Of a stretch of DNA of 36,907 nucleotides, positions 18,038 through 25,419 are shown in pieces. Position 1 is the first letter of the stretch, and each line of letters starts with the position of its first letter. Made by a program: the position numbers and the translations under genes. Origin of the DNA: a virus. The notes beneath the pieces were generated by a model that saw nothing but the letters and a program-made list of their open reading frames with translations, made no database searches and had not been told where the DNA came from. The stretch lies in the IMG/VR virus record IMGVR_UViG_3300023174_000373, positions 1 to 36,907 of that record. One strand, 5' to 3'.

Positions 18038-19282
18038 TTACAATTTTCCGTCCCTGACTATGCGCTCAGCTTTAGTTTTTCCACTACTTCCTTGACCGCA
18101 AAAATATAACTTCCAAGATCCTTGATCCGTTGGAAAATTAACGCTATGATCACTAGCCTGACTATAGCCAAATACGCCAACGGCGGCTGGTGTATTAACG
18201 TCTACAATTCGTCCCGAATTTGCATTGGGACCCCAATCTGATTGAGGTAATGCTGCTGCACGACCGCTGGGGGATCTCACTACATACCAATTCAAATTAT
18301 TACCCGCGCCAGCAGTTCTTCTTGTTGCGATTCCGGGGATGTCTGGATCTAAACCAGATGCCGGGGGTTGACTACCGTAACTATTGTCGTCGGGATCAGT
18401 ATAATTATATTTATGACTTGACCCATAAGTTGATCCACGACCGGAATCCGTCCAAGGTATTGCATTTTCAGACATATTGTTAGTTACCACGTTTTCAGTA
18501 GCGGGTGCCAAATTACTCGTACCAGACGAATTTGTTTGACTGACATTTGTGGCTCCTCCACCCGACCCAAGATTTCCATAACCGATGATTTGATCCAAAA
18601 AATCAGAGAAAGTTTCAAATGAAGCCTTGGCATCCTTTGTTAAATCTTGATAAATGGCTTTTACTGAAGCTTGAATTTGTTTATTAGGCAATTCTTGAAT
18701 AAATATGTCAGCATCATCCCAGCCTCCAACGTCTATCAATATGCGATAGAGCAAATAACCTATAGACGAATCATTTAAATCATTGCTGCGATTCTTTTCT
18801 GCGCCAAGGTTAATTTTTCCTCCGTCGCCACCCCAACCCAATTTACTTAAATATTCAATAACAAAAGTTAGTCCGGGATCCCAATAAGTGTACAATAATC
18901 GTTTTAAAGTACAAGACGCTGTTAAGCTAGCAGTTCCGGGGAACAATTGAATATATGGGGTTTTATCACAATAACCTGTAAACACTTGGACGGGATGACC
19001 TTTAAGGCGTGTCAGGGTAATTACAATAGGATCCATCGGGTGAAACATGGGGCGATATGATGTCGAACCGTCCGATTCCATTGTTTGATATTGAGTGAAA
19101 AGAAACCTTGATTTACCATCGCTACATTCAACTTTAGGGTTTCTAAAAGTTAATTCTGCACTACTAACAGCATTCACCTTTCTAGTAACACCATAAGATG
19201 TTATATAAGGACTTAAATCAAAAATACCAGTGTCTGTTTTAACCCAAGCGTTAATTTGCGGCGAGTAAACCAATCTTTTCAT
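18038..19282 (-). CDS. hub paralogue 2 with double-psi beta-barrel domain
   Basis: The product is 414 residues. The N-terminal ~240 residues are paralogous to those of the flanking genes (MKRLVYSPQINAWVKTD, FHPMDPI, LKGHPVQVFTGYCDKTPYIQ). A linker then leads to a C-terminal domain at about 300-414 with the pattern of an RlpA/3D-type double-psi beta barrel. Key elements are SDWGPNANSGRIVDVNTPAAV, with the DxGP aspartate at D349 and the RIVD strand, followed by GVFGYS. Barrels of this type act as lytic transglycosylases (RlpA, MltA) or non-catalytic wall binders. The start overlaps the preceding stop by four bases (19279-19282). The barrel assignment is by motif only and is less certain than the M23 and lysozyme-like domains of its paralogues. 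Confidence 0.7.
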   Translation of the reverse strand: MKRLVYSPQINAWVKTDTGIFDLSPYITSYGVTRKVNAVSSAELTFRNPKVECSDGKSRFLFTQYQTMESDGSTSYRPMFHPMDPIVITLTRLKGHPVQVFTGYCDKTPYIQLFPGTASLTASCTLKRLLYTYWDPGLTFVIEYLSKLGWGGDGGKINLGAEKNRSNDLNDSSIGYLLYRILIDVGGWDDADIFIQELPNKQIQASVKAIYQDLTKDAKASFETFSDFLDQIIGYGNLGSGGGATNVSQTNSSGTSNLAPATENVVTNNMSENAIPWTDSGRGSTYGSSHKYNYTDPDDNSYGSQPPASGLDPDIPGIATRRTAGAGNNLNWYVVRSPSGRAAALPQSDWGPNANSGRIVDVNTPAAVGVFGYSQASDHSVNFPTDQGSWKLYFCGQGSSGKTKAERIVRDGKL

Positions 19283-20493
19283 GACGGCGCTCCCGGAATA
19301 TTTCCAATGAGTTTAACTGGATTTCCAGTTGTGCAGGCAATATGCAAATGAGGAACTCCGTTTCCTGATCCTGACAACCCCATAGGGTCGCCCTTTTTAA
19401 CTTTTTGACCATCTGTGACAATTAAACGGGTATTATGTTGATAAAACCACTCATTGTCTTTAGTTTTTAAATGACATGTGAATCCATCTGTGCGAGCGGC
19501 TCCTCCGCTATATGAACCACCGACCCTTGTAATTGTTCCATCGTCAACAGCAAAAACAGAGGTTCCATTGGGAACTAAAATATCAACCGCATTACAAGAT
19601 TGCCAATTGTTAAATGTGCCTCCCCAAGTGTGAGTGCCCTGTCCGGGACCTCCGGCAAAAGTTCCCTTTGCGCCAAGTGGATAACCAACTGCTGCCGCTT
19701 GACCGCTTGGATTACCACCAGTGGTTCCGCTTGAATCAGTTGCAGATGTCGTTGTAGTTCCGCCACCGCCACCAAGGTTGCCATAGCCAATTATTTGATC
19801 TAAGAAATCAGAAAAAGTTTTAAATGAAGCTTTGGCGTCACCGGTTAAATCTTTGTATAGTGCCGTAACTGCGGCGCTTATTTGTTTATCAGGAAGCTCT
19901 TGAATAAAGATATCGTTATGATCCCAGCCGCCAATGTCCATTAATATGCGATATAATAAATAACTTATGGATGAGTCATTTAAAGTAGCTTCGCCGTTGC
20001 CTTCAACTCCAGCATTTACTGTCAACCCTTGCGCTGTTGGCATCCAACCTAACTTGGAAAGATAAGTAGTAACAAAAGCCAGTCCCGGATCCCAATAAGT
20101 GTACATTAACCTTTTTAAAGTGCAGGACGCTGTGAGGCGGGCAGTTCCCGGAAACAATTGAACGTAGGGCGAAGAATCGCAATAACCTGTAAATACTTGA
20201 ACTGGATGACCCTTGAGGCGCGTCAGGGTAATAATAATTGGGTCCATGGGATGAAACATGGGACGATAAGACATTGAGCCATTTGATTCTTTTGTTTCAA
20301 ATTCTGTAAAAAGATAACGAGACGACCCATCAGAATTTGTAACTTTTGGGTTTCTAAAAGTTAATTCTGCTGAACTAACTGAATTAACTTTACGATTTAC
20401 ACTGTATCCTGTTATATATGGGCTTAAATCAAAAACCCCCGTGTCTGTCTTCACCCAAGCATTAATTTGCGGGGAATAAACTAATCTTTTCAT
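19279..20493 (-). CDS. hub paralogue 1 with M23 endopeptidase domain
   Basis: The product is 404 residues. The N-terminal ~240 residues are the shared hub half (MKRLVYSPQINAWVKTDTG, FRNPKV, GHPVQVFTGYCDSSPYVQ). The C-terminal domain (about 272-400) is an M23 metallopeptidase. It has VDILVPNGTSVFAVDDGTI at the metal-site strand, the YQHN catalytic-histidine segment, KVKKGDPMGLSGSG, and a complete terminal H382-L-H384 motif. The first ligand motif, normally HxGxD, reads C300-N-A-V-D304, so Cys or Asn may replace the usual histidine. M23 enzymes cut the peptide cross-bridges of peptidoglycan. The gene starts five bases after the preceding stop, with no strong Shine-Dalgarno sequence. It is a probable tail-tip enzyme. 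Confidence 0.8.
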   Translation of the reverse strand: MKRLVYSPQINAWVKTDTGVFDLSPYITGYSVNRKVNSVSSAELTFRNPKVTNSDGSSRYLFTEFETKESNGSMSYRPMFHPMDPIIITLTRLKGHPVQVFTGYCDSSPYVQLFPGTARLTASCTLKRLMYTYWDPGLAFVTTYLSKLGWMPTAQGLTVNAGVEGNGEATLNDSSISYLLYRILMDIGGWDHNDIFIQELPDKQISAAVTALYKDLTGDAKASFKTFSDFLDQIIGYGNLGGGGGTTTTSATDSSGTTGGNPSGQAAAVGYPLGAKGTFAGGPGQGTHTWGGTFNNWQSCNAVDILVPNGTSVFAVDDGTITRVGGSYSGGAARTDGFTCHLKTKDNEWFYQHNTRLIVTDGQKVKKGDPMGLSGSGNGVPHLHIACTTGNPVKLIGNIPGAPS

Positions 20494-20498
20494 ATGTA

Positions 20499-21359
20499 TT
20501 ATCTTTGAGAGCCGCTTTGAGGAGGTGCACCTAGCCCATTTGGACCTAATTGATTAAAATCAGATTGTGGCATAAGATCAACAAGTGAGTCGCCACTGGT
20601 TTGATCTGAAAAATCAGGAGGGGATACTTTGCCTGAATCAAGCATGGGTTGACCGGCCTTCCAAGAAAAATGATATTTTTTAAACAAATCCATCCAAGAC
20701 ATAATTTGAGTTCCAAGGTCTAGGGTGTCTGAATAAATACCAACTTGACCAGTGTCAACGGAACTTGCAATAACAAAATCAAATTTAAACTGTGGAGCGA
20801 ATTCAAATTTGGTTGCTCCGGCGGCAATGTTTTTAATATAACCTCTAAACCCTAATGGCAAGTGATTACCTTTAAGATTTCTTTTAGGTTGAGTTTGTGT
20901 ACCAGATGAAGTCCCTTTGATAAAGAACCTAATTGTATTAGTGTCATATTTGTTATCTGCAAAAACTTCGCCAATATTTCGATTTACTTGATTAAGGGCA
21001 TCAAAATGACTTTCTCTAATAAATGAAGCCAATTTATTGTATTCAAATTGATTGGGCATCCGGCCAGACACCTTCATAGTTGGCTGATTAAAAGCCTTTG
21101 GATAAAATTGTTTTCTGTAACGACTTTGACCCGCAGATCCAGACATACTAAAATCCATTACAACATCTTCAATCCACAATTTTAAAACATTATTATTGTT
21201 TGTAATGAGCATCCCGCTCCAAGTTTTAGAATCATTGGCCCCCTTGTGTTTAGTTTTAACTGCATAACCCGTATCAATAGGGTTGTTAAGAATTTGAAGG
21301 GGTAATTCTTGATGGCCAGTACTTGGTTCGTAATTTTGATGGTAATTTTTGTCACTCAT
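20499..21359 (-). CDS. tail/baseplate protein, probably tube-proximal
   Basis: This 286-residue product lies between the tape measure and the hub genes. It is beta-rich, with segments LKLWIEDVVMDFSMSGSAGQ, FNQPTMKVSGRMPNQFEYN, IRFFIKGTSSG and FKFDFVIASSVD. The phrase about "MKVSGRMPNQFEYNKLASFIRE" style elements, a beta strand then a helix, also occurs in the next upstream protein in similar order, so the two may share a tube-initiator-like fold. The C-terminal 50 residues are Pro/Ser/Gln-rich and probably flexible. The start codon overlaps the preceding stop as ATGA (21356-21359). No family name can be assigned from the sequence alone. By position it would cap the tube or connect it to the hub. 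Confidence 0.55.
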   Translation of the reverse strand: MSDKNYHQNYEPSTGHQELPLQILNNPIDTGYAVKTKHKGANDSKTWSGMLITNNNNVLKLWIEDVVMDFSMSGSAGQSRYRKQFYPKAFNQPTMKVSGRMPNQFEYNKLASFIRESHFDALNQVNRNIGEVFADNKYDTNTIRFFIKGTSSGTQTQPKRNLKGNHLPLGFRGYIKNIAAGATKFEFAPQFKFDFVIASSVDTGQVGIYSDTLDLGTQIMSWMDLFKKYHFSWKAGQPMLDSGKVSPPDFSDQTSGDSLVDLMPQSDFNQLGPNGLGAPPQSGSQR

Positions 21360-22054
21360 GATGTTTTTGTTTGTTTTGAATCTTTAGGAGTATTTGGAAT
21401 TGAATAATCGGCTTCAATACTAGACCAATCTTTTTCAAGATAACTTTTAATTAAATTGTTATAGTGGTCGGCAATCTTTTTATTTTCTTTTTTAGCAGTG
21501 TCGGCATCAGTAGGTCCACTCCAAGGATTATTTTCTTTATAATCAAATGCGCCAGTAGTAGTTCCAAACGGCTCAAATCCTCCAGCTTGCGCTTCACCGG
21601 CAAACATTTCTTTACTTAAAATAGAGTCTTTAAAACTATCAGAATATTCTGACACAGCGGCTATTAATTCCCAAGTTGGGGCCACAACATCTTTGCCATA
21701 ACGAAACCCCGGAATCGACTTAGGATAAATTTCAAAAGTCCATTGCCTATGCGGATAATTCATAATTACTGGGCGAGTATCATACGATTCTTCACCCTTA
21801 CGACCTTGAGTTGCATTTTGCATGTAAGATATAAACCAACTATAAATTTCTTCAATCTCTTTATAAGTTCCAACCATACCTTTAATGTTTAAATCGCCAA
21901 CGTACATAGAAAGAATTTGTACAACTTCCCCGCCAAAAGTTGGATAATTTTTGGTATTTAAACCATAACTCCAAACAATTTGATCTGGTTTAACTTTAAC
22001 CGCTAAACTGTGCGTGATTGATGGGTGATGAAATGTTAACTCTGCAATATCCAT
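21356..22054 (-). CDS. tail/baseplate protein downstream of tape measure
   Basis: This 232-residue product starts three bases after the tape-measure stop. The N-terminal ~150 residues alternate strands and one helix (AVKVKPDQIVWSYGLNTKNY, GDLNIKGMVGTYKEIEEIYSW, RQWTFEIYPKSIPGFRYG). This resembles small tail-tube-like baseplate proteins that initiate tube polymerisation. The C-terminal ~80 residues are charged, helical and probably flexible. In contractile phages this slot commonly holds LysM or tube-initiator proteins, but no LysM motif is visible. The function is therefore inferred from position and general fold pattern only. Confidence 0.5.
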   Translation of the reverse strand: MDIAELTFHHPSITHSLAVKVKPDQIVWSYGLNTKNYPTFGGEVVQILSMYVGDLNIKGMVGTYKEIEEIYSWFISYMQNATQGRKGEESYDTRPVIMNYPHRQWTFEIYPKSIPGFRYGKDVVAPTWELIAAVSEYSDSFKDSILSKEMFAGEAQAGGFEPFGTTTGAFDYKENNPWSGPTDADTAKKENKKIADHYNNLIKSYLEKDWSSIEADYSIPNTPKDSKQTKTS

Positions 22055-22057
22055 TAA

Positions 22058-24235
22058 TTATCCTAACAAGTCCGCTAAAATACTTCCGCCGGGAATTTGA
22101 TCCAAAGCAGCTTGAACGATAGGTTGTCCACCGCCATTTGCACTACTCTTGTTATTATCAGAGGCGGTTTTAAGAATTTTCTTTGCGCTATCAGTAAGAT
22201 CAAACATAATTTTATCCTGTTTGCTATTTTCATCAGCGTCACTCTTTTTCTTTTGATGCTCTGCCATAATTTCCTTGTATTTTTTAGCTTGAGCATTGCG
22301 CCCCTCTTCGCTTTCACCAGAATCGCTCTCGCCAATACCCAAAAACCCTCCGGTCTTACCGGCGTCTTCAATTTGTTCGATTTCGTCTTTACTAAATCCA
22401 GAATCTTTCTTTTCAAGGTCTTTTTTCATTTTACCCCAAGCTTCAGTGCCGCCGCCTTGAATGTATCCGCCCTTGTCATTATTACTTATGTTTCCTTCTT
22501 GATCAATTCCAAACCCTTGCGACACCCTGCTAGTAATTTCCATTTCTTTGGCGGATTTTAATCTTTTTTGAATTTCTGGAACGCTCATGCCGGTATAAAG
22601 GCTAGCCGTTGCTAATTGTTTTTGTTTACCAGTTGCAGTAATTTGTTCTTTGCCAGTGTAAGGATTAATTTCTTTTGTATCACTGCCGACAGGTGTCATT
22701 TGCATAATGTCTTGTAACGTTTTATTTTGATTTGCAATCTTCTGCGATGGTGACATAAGTCCTAGTTGCCAAGGGGCCAACCCAGTTGAAACCATCGCGT
22801 TAGCTTTTACCAATCCATTATTTTCAAATTTAGTAAAACTTTGAGGGGGCAATCCTGTTGCCGCCGTAAAATCACTAATAGTATTTGCTGCTGAAATAGC
22901 AGGGTTTGCAGCGCCGGTACTTGCCAAAGTTTGTGTATAAGCAAACACTGCCTGCTGCATTTGTGGAATGCTAACTGAAGCTTTATTTGAAACATCGGCA
23001 AGGTTAAGCATTGCCTCAGCAGCCTTTTTAATTTCGTCTCCGCCTCCGAACCGAACCGCTTGATCCAGCCATTGAGTCTCTCCTTCACTAATGAGATTTG
23101 GATCGCGTTTATATAGTTTTTCTTGAGCGGCAACAAGTTTATTAAACTGTTGACTTGAATCAGTAAAAGTTCCCATGGCGCTACTGGGTTTATAACCCAT
23201 GCCAACAACGCCTCCTATAATATTACTTGTTTGAGTGGTATTCAAACCAGCACCCCTAGCATCAAAGGCAGCCCTAAGTTGCAAGGCCGCTCCGCGACGA
23301 GTGGCTTCATTAGTAAGAACGCTTTTAGTTCTTACACCAAAACCAAGAGGACCGTCAATATCTCCGGTTTCAGGATTACCTCCAGCTAAAGTACCATAAT
23401 CGGTTCTATCAGCCCTTCTTTTAAAAAATGGTTTAGAAATACGATTAGCCATGTCCGCTGCGGGTAAATATTTGTTAGAAGCCGTGTGAAGCATCTCTCC
23501 GGCTACGATAGCATTGGCACTAGCAACCGGCGCTTTGTCAGCTAACTTTGAACCAGCACCGGATAAAATATCTCCAGCTAAATTACCATAATCTTGAAGA
23601 GAATAATTTTCATCGCCAAATCTAGGCATAAATCGACCGCTAGACATTGGAGTTTGCCAAAAATCTGCACCCGGTCGAGAACTAGATCTAGAAAAACTGG
23701 CATTGGCTGACGGACGACCATACCAAGCTTTTTCAAGTCTAGTAGGCGGCGTTGTATTTCCATATTGCTTTGCAGCAGCCGCAGCCTGTTCTTGCATGTG
23801 TTGACGATAAGCTTTTATATCACCCTCGCCCTCAGCATCTATAAACCCGGCCTCGGCAGCGGCTTCCTTAGATGTATTACGACTAAATCCCCCAATCCTA
23901 TGAAACTCTTGATTAGTCATAGATGGGTCCGGAGATCGCCCTCCTCGCCACTGTCCTTGATTAGCCACTAATGGCTCGGGTCCACTTGTAGAAGTACTAG
24001 CTTGCGAACCAGACCTACTTGCATGTGGCGAAACACCACTTGCGCCCATTTGCGAAGTTTCTTTAATAGCTTGAGCAATGGCTTTAGGCAGTTTTTTTTC
24101 AAGCGCTTCAAGACTTTTAGCAATTCTGTCCATCTGCGTCCCAATGTCCTTCATGCCCGTAGTTTGAGCTTCAGTGATCTGACGAAGGACGCTATTATCA
24201 ACGCCCGCTACGTTTACATTGGTTTGATCTGCCAT
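22058..24235 (-). CDS. tape-measure protein (short)
   Basis: The 725-residue product occupies the tape-measure slot after the tail assembly chaperone. Residues about 14-65 form a predicted helical or coiled segment (MKDIGTQMDRIAKSLEALEK). A low-complexity Ser/Pro/Arg-rich linker and a central Ala-rich helical region with many Gln and Asn residues follow. The C-terminal 160 residues are strongly charged (Lys, Asp, Glu). There is no clear membrane segment or peptidase domain. If it sets tail length at roughly 0.15 nm per residue, a tail near 110 nm is expected. A Shine-Dalgarno-like AAGAGG lies eight to ten bases before the start. An alternative is a different internal tail protein, but no other candidate is present. 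Confidence 0.65.
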   Translation of the reverse strand: MADQTNVNVAGVDNSVLRQITEAQTTGMKDIGTQMDRIAKSLEALEKKLPKAIAQAIKETSQMGASGVSPHASRSGSQASTSTSGPEPLVANQGQWRGGRSPDPSMTNQEFHRIGGFSRNTSKEAAAEAGFIDAEGEGDIKAYRQHMQEQAAAAAKQYGNTTPPTRLEKAWYGRPSANASFSRSSSRPGADFWQTPMSSGRFMPRFGDENYSLQDYGNLAGDILSGAGSKLADKAPVASANAIVAGEMLHTASNKYLPAADMANRISKPFFKRRADRTDYGTLAGGNPETGDIDGPLGFGVRTKSVLTNEATRRGAALQLRAAFDARGAGLNTTQTSNIIGGVVGMGYKPSSAMGTFTDSSQQFNKLVAAQEKLYKRDPNLISEGETQWLDQAVRFGGGDEIKKAAEAMLNLADVSNKASVSIPQMQQAVFAYTQTLASTGAANPAISAANTISDFTAATGLPPQSFTKFENNGLVKANAMVSTGLAPWQLGLMSPSQKIANQNKTLQDIMQMTPVGSDTKEINPYTGKEQITATGKQKQLATASLYTGMSVPEIQKRLKSAKEMEITSRVSQGFGIDQEGNISNNDKGGYIQGGGTEAWGKMKKDLEKKDSGFSKDEIEQIEDAGKTGGFLGIGESDSGESEEGRNAQAKKYKEIMAEHQKKKSDADENSKQDKIMFDLTDSAKKILKTASDNNKSSANGGGQPIVQAALDQIPGGSILADLLG

Positions 24236-24278
24236 AAAATTATACCTCTTGTAATTATGCTAGAGATGCGTTACAATC

Positions 24279-24596
24279 GTGAGTATGTTCATAACTTACT
24301 ATCTTTTTATTCTTGGAATCACAGTCATTCAATTTCTGATTAGCCGTCGTCGTAATGGCAAAAATCCTGAAAACTCATTTGAGCCATTGACTCTATTTAC
24401 AAAATCATTCTTTAATTGCTTTTGGCCAGTGTATTTGGTTGTACTTGCTCTTGAATACAGCGCAATTGGTCAAATTTTGCCTGAAAGCAACTACAATGAT
24501 GTACAAAGGGCCGATTCATTAAGATCAGCGCCAAATTCTCCAAATCAATACGCCAATCGCGGAGGAAATATTTCAAATAGCCCCGATCAACTATGA
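24279..24596 (+). CDS. small two-helix membrane protein, opposite strand
   Basis: This plus-strand gene sits between the tail assembly chaperone and tape-measure genes. The start is either GTG at 24279 or ATG at 24285, giving 105 or 103 residues. Neither start has a strong Shine-Dalgarno sequence. Residues about 4-21 (FITYYLFILGITVIQFLI) and 45-65 (FFNCFWPVYLVVLALEY) are membrane segments, separated by a basic loop with RRRNGK. The ~35-residue tail is polar and rich in Asn, Ser and Pro. The stop overlaps the converging chaperone stop by six bases (24591-24596 versus 24591). Its codons look like real coding sequence. Possible roles are holin-like protein, superinfection exclusion or host membrane modification, with no evidence to choose between them. 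Confidence 0.6.
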   Translation: MSMFITYYLFILGITVIQFLISRRRNGKNPENSFEPLTLFTKSFFNCFWPVYLVVLALEYSAIGQILPESNYNDVQRADSLRSAPNSPNQYANRGGNISNSPDQL

Positions 24597-25363
24597 AATA
24601 ATTCCTTCCGCTTTGAGTTGACGCATCATCTTCTTGAGTGCTTCTTCACTATCTGGAACAATCTGTTCAATTTCATTTTCGTCAACTACAGCTTCTTCAT
24701 TAAACAATCTGTCGTACATTTCTGGATTAGAAATAAACACTTGGTTTTTGAAATCAATTTCCATAATTTCAGACTCTGATTTATTTTCCCTGTAAAGTAA
24801 ATAAATCAATAGCCTTTGTTGAAGACGATTTAATCCTCCGGAACCTCGTCCAGAAATTCCATTATCTCGGGAGGCAGAGAATCGGCCCTGTCTGTCGAAA
24901 ACTCGGGCGAGGCCATAAAGGTATCCTGACTCCCTTGAGATAAATTTTCCATTTCCTCCAAGGCGTTGACCTGACGCTCAATTAGATCCGCGTATCTGGC
25001 GTAGATGTAATTGACTGTTGGCTCAAACCAATTCCTTGACACATACTGAAATCTAGCTCTTGCATAATCTTTTTTATTTGGATTGGCTTGAGGGCAAAAG
25101 TTTTCATTACCATCAATGGAAACTAAAGCCATACCAACTTGAGCGGCGATCCAAGCCTTAGCTTGACCCAAAGTTTCAATATACTCTTTGCTTACAAGAG
25201 CAGCCAGCATTTCTTCTTCAAGGCGTAATGTACGAATTACAAATTCGTGGCCGCAAAAATCTACAACGTCTTCAAGGTACCCAAGCCAAAGCAATCCATC
25301 AACGTCTTCGACAACTTCATCTGGGAACCGATCCTCTTCTTCAAGAATCCTATTCTCTTCCAT
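24591..25363 (-). CDS. tail assembly chaperone, -1 frameshift fusion form
   Basis: Slipping back one base at the heptamer at 24941-24947 fuses the first 141 residues of the chaperone to a continuous 116-codon open frame ending at 24591, for a total near 257 residues. The shifted part stays open through 38 codons before the first possible TTG start at 24809. It reads SGGLNRLQQRLLIYLLYREN and then a charged helical tail ending QIVPDSEEALKKMMRQ. This tail is characteristic of the longer (GT-type) chaperone of actinophages. An independent start for the downstream part is less likely because TTG at 24809 has only a weak ribosome-binding site. The long form is expected at a low ratio to the short form. 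Confidence 0.7.
24830..25363 (-). CDS. tail assembly chaperone, short form
   Basis: The 177-residue product is acidic and helical, and lies between the tube gene and the tape-measure gene, the standard place for a tail assembly chaperone (lambda gpG-like). Its N-terminal half (LGYLEDVVDFCGHEFVIRTLRLEEEM, then LGQAKAWIAAQVGMALVSIDG) is typical of actinophage chaperones. The start at 25363 is preceded by AAAGGAAAG. The gene contains an in-frame slippery heptamer at codons 139-141. Ribosomes that do not slip terminate at 24830 after VPED. The chaperone binds the tape measure while the tube assembles around it and is not normally part of the virion. Confidence 0.8.
   Translation of the reverse strand: MEENRILEEEDRFPDEVVEDVDGLLWLGYLEDVVDFCGHEFVIRTLRLEEEMLAALVSKEYIETLGQAKAWIAAQVGMALVSIDGNENFCPQANPNKKDYARARFQYVSRNWFEPTVNYIYARYADLIERQVNALEEMENLSQGSQDTFMASPEFSTDRADSLPPEIMEFLDEVPED
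24941..24947 (-). promoter_or_regulatory. -1 ribosomal slippery heptamer A AAT TTA
   Basis: On the minus strand the chaperone codons GAA AAT TTA place A-AAT-TTA in the X-XXY-YYZ arrangement required for tandem -1 slippage (re-pairing as AAA TTT). AAT and TTA are codons 140 and 141. The -1 frame is open from here to the stop at 24591, and the zero frame stops at 24830. No stimulatory pseudoknot was identified by eye. Confidence 0.65.
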
Positions 25364-25379
25364 AACTTTCCTTTACTTG

Positions 25380-25407
25380 AATTTAAGAAGCCAATGCTTC
25401 TTAAATT
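25380..25407 (-). repeat. 12-bp perfect hairpin between tube and chaperone genes
   Basis: AATTTAAGAAGC (25380-25391) and its exact complement GCTTCTTAAATT (25396-25407) flank a four-base loop. The hairpin fills the short gap between the tube stop and the chaperone ribosome-binding site. In transcript orientation it has no strong U-run, so it is more likely an attenuator, a processing site or an mRNA 3' stabiliser than a full terminator. Confidence 0.6.
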
Positions 25408-25419
25408 AAGGTCCGGAAA

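Larger units (their letters stand above)
17316..20493 (-). repeat. three tandem paralogous hub N-terminal halves
   Basis: About 720 bp at the 5' end of each of three consecutive genes encode the same N-terminal half. The approximate copies are 17316-18036, 18562-19282 and 19773-20493. Each is followed by an unrelated 3' part. Short DNA stretches are also conserved (for example the region around the YTYWDPGL codons), so these are recent enough to act as direct repeats. The spans are approximate because they were set by eye. Confidence 0.85.

Noticed and set aside
24002-24343. Plus-strand frame of 113 codons overlapping the tape-measure start
   Set aside because: It is mostly antisense to the tape-measure gene, with no Shine-Dalgarno sequence, and it overlaps the better-supported membrane protein gene in another frame.
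24591-24809. Separate 72-codon gene starting at TTG 24809
   Set aside because: The frame continues open upstream to a canonical slippery heptamer, and the TTG has only a weak ribosome-binding site, so it is better read as the frameshifted end of the chaperone.
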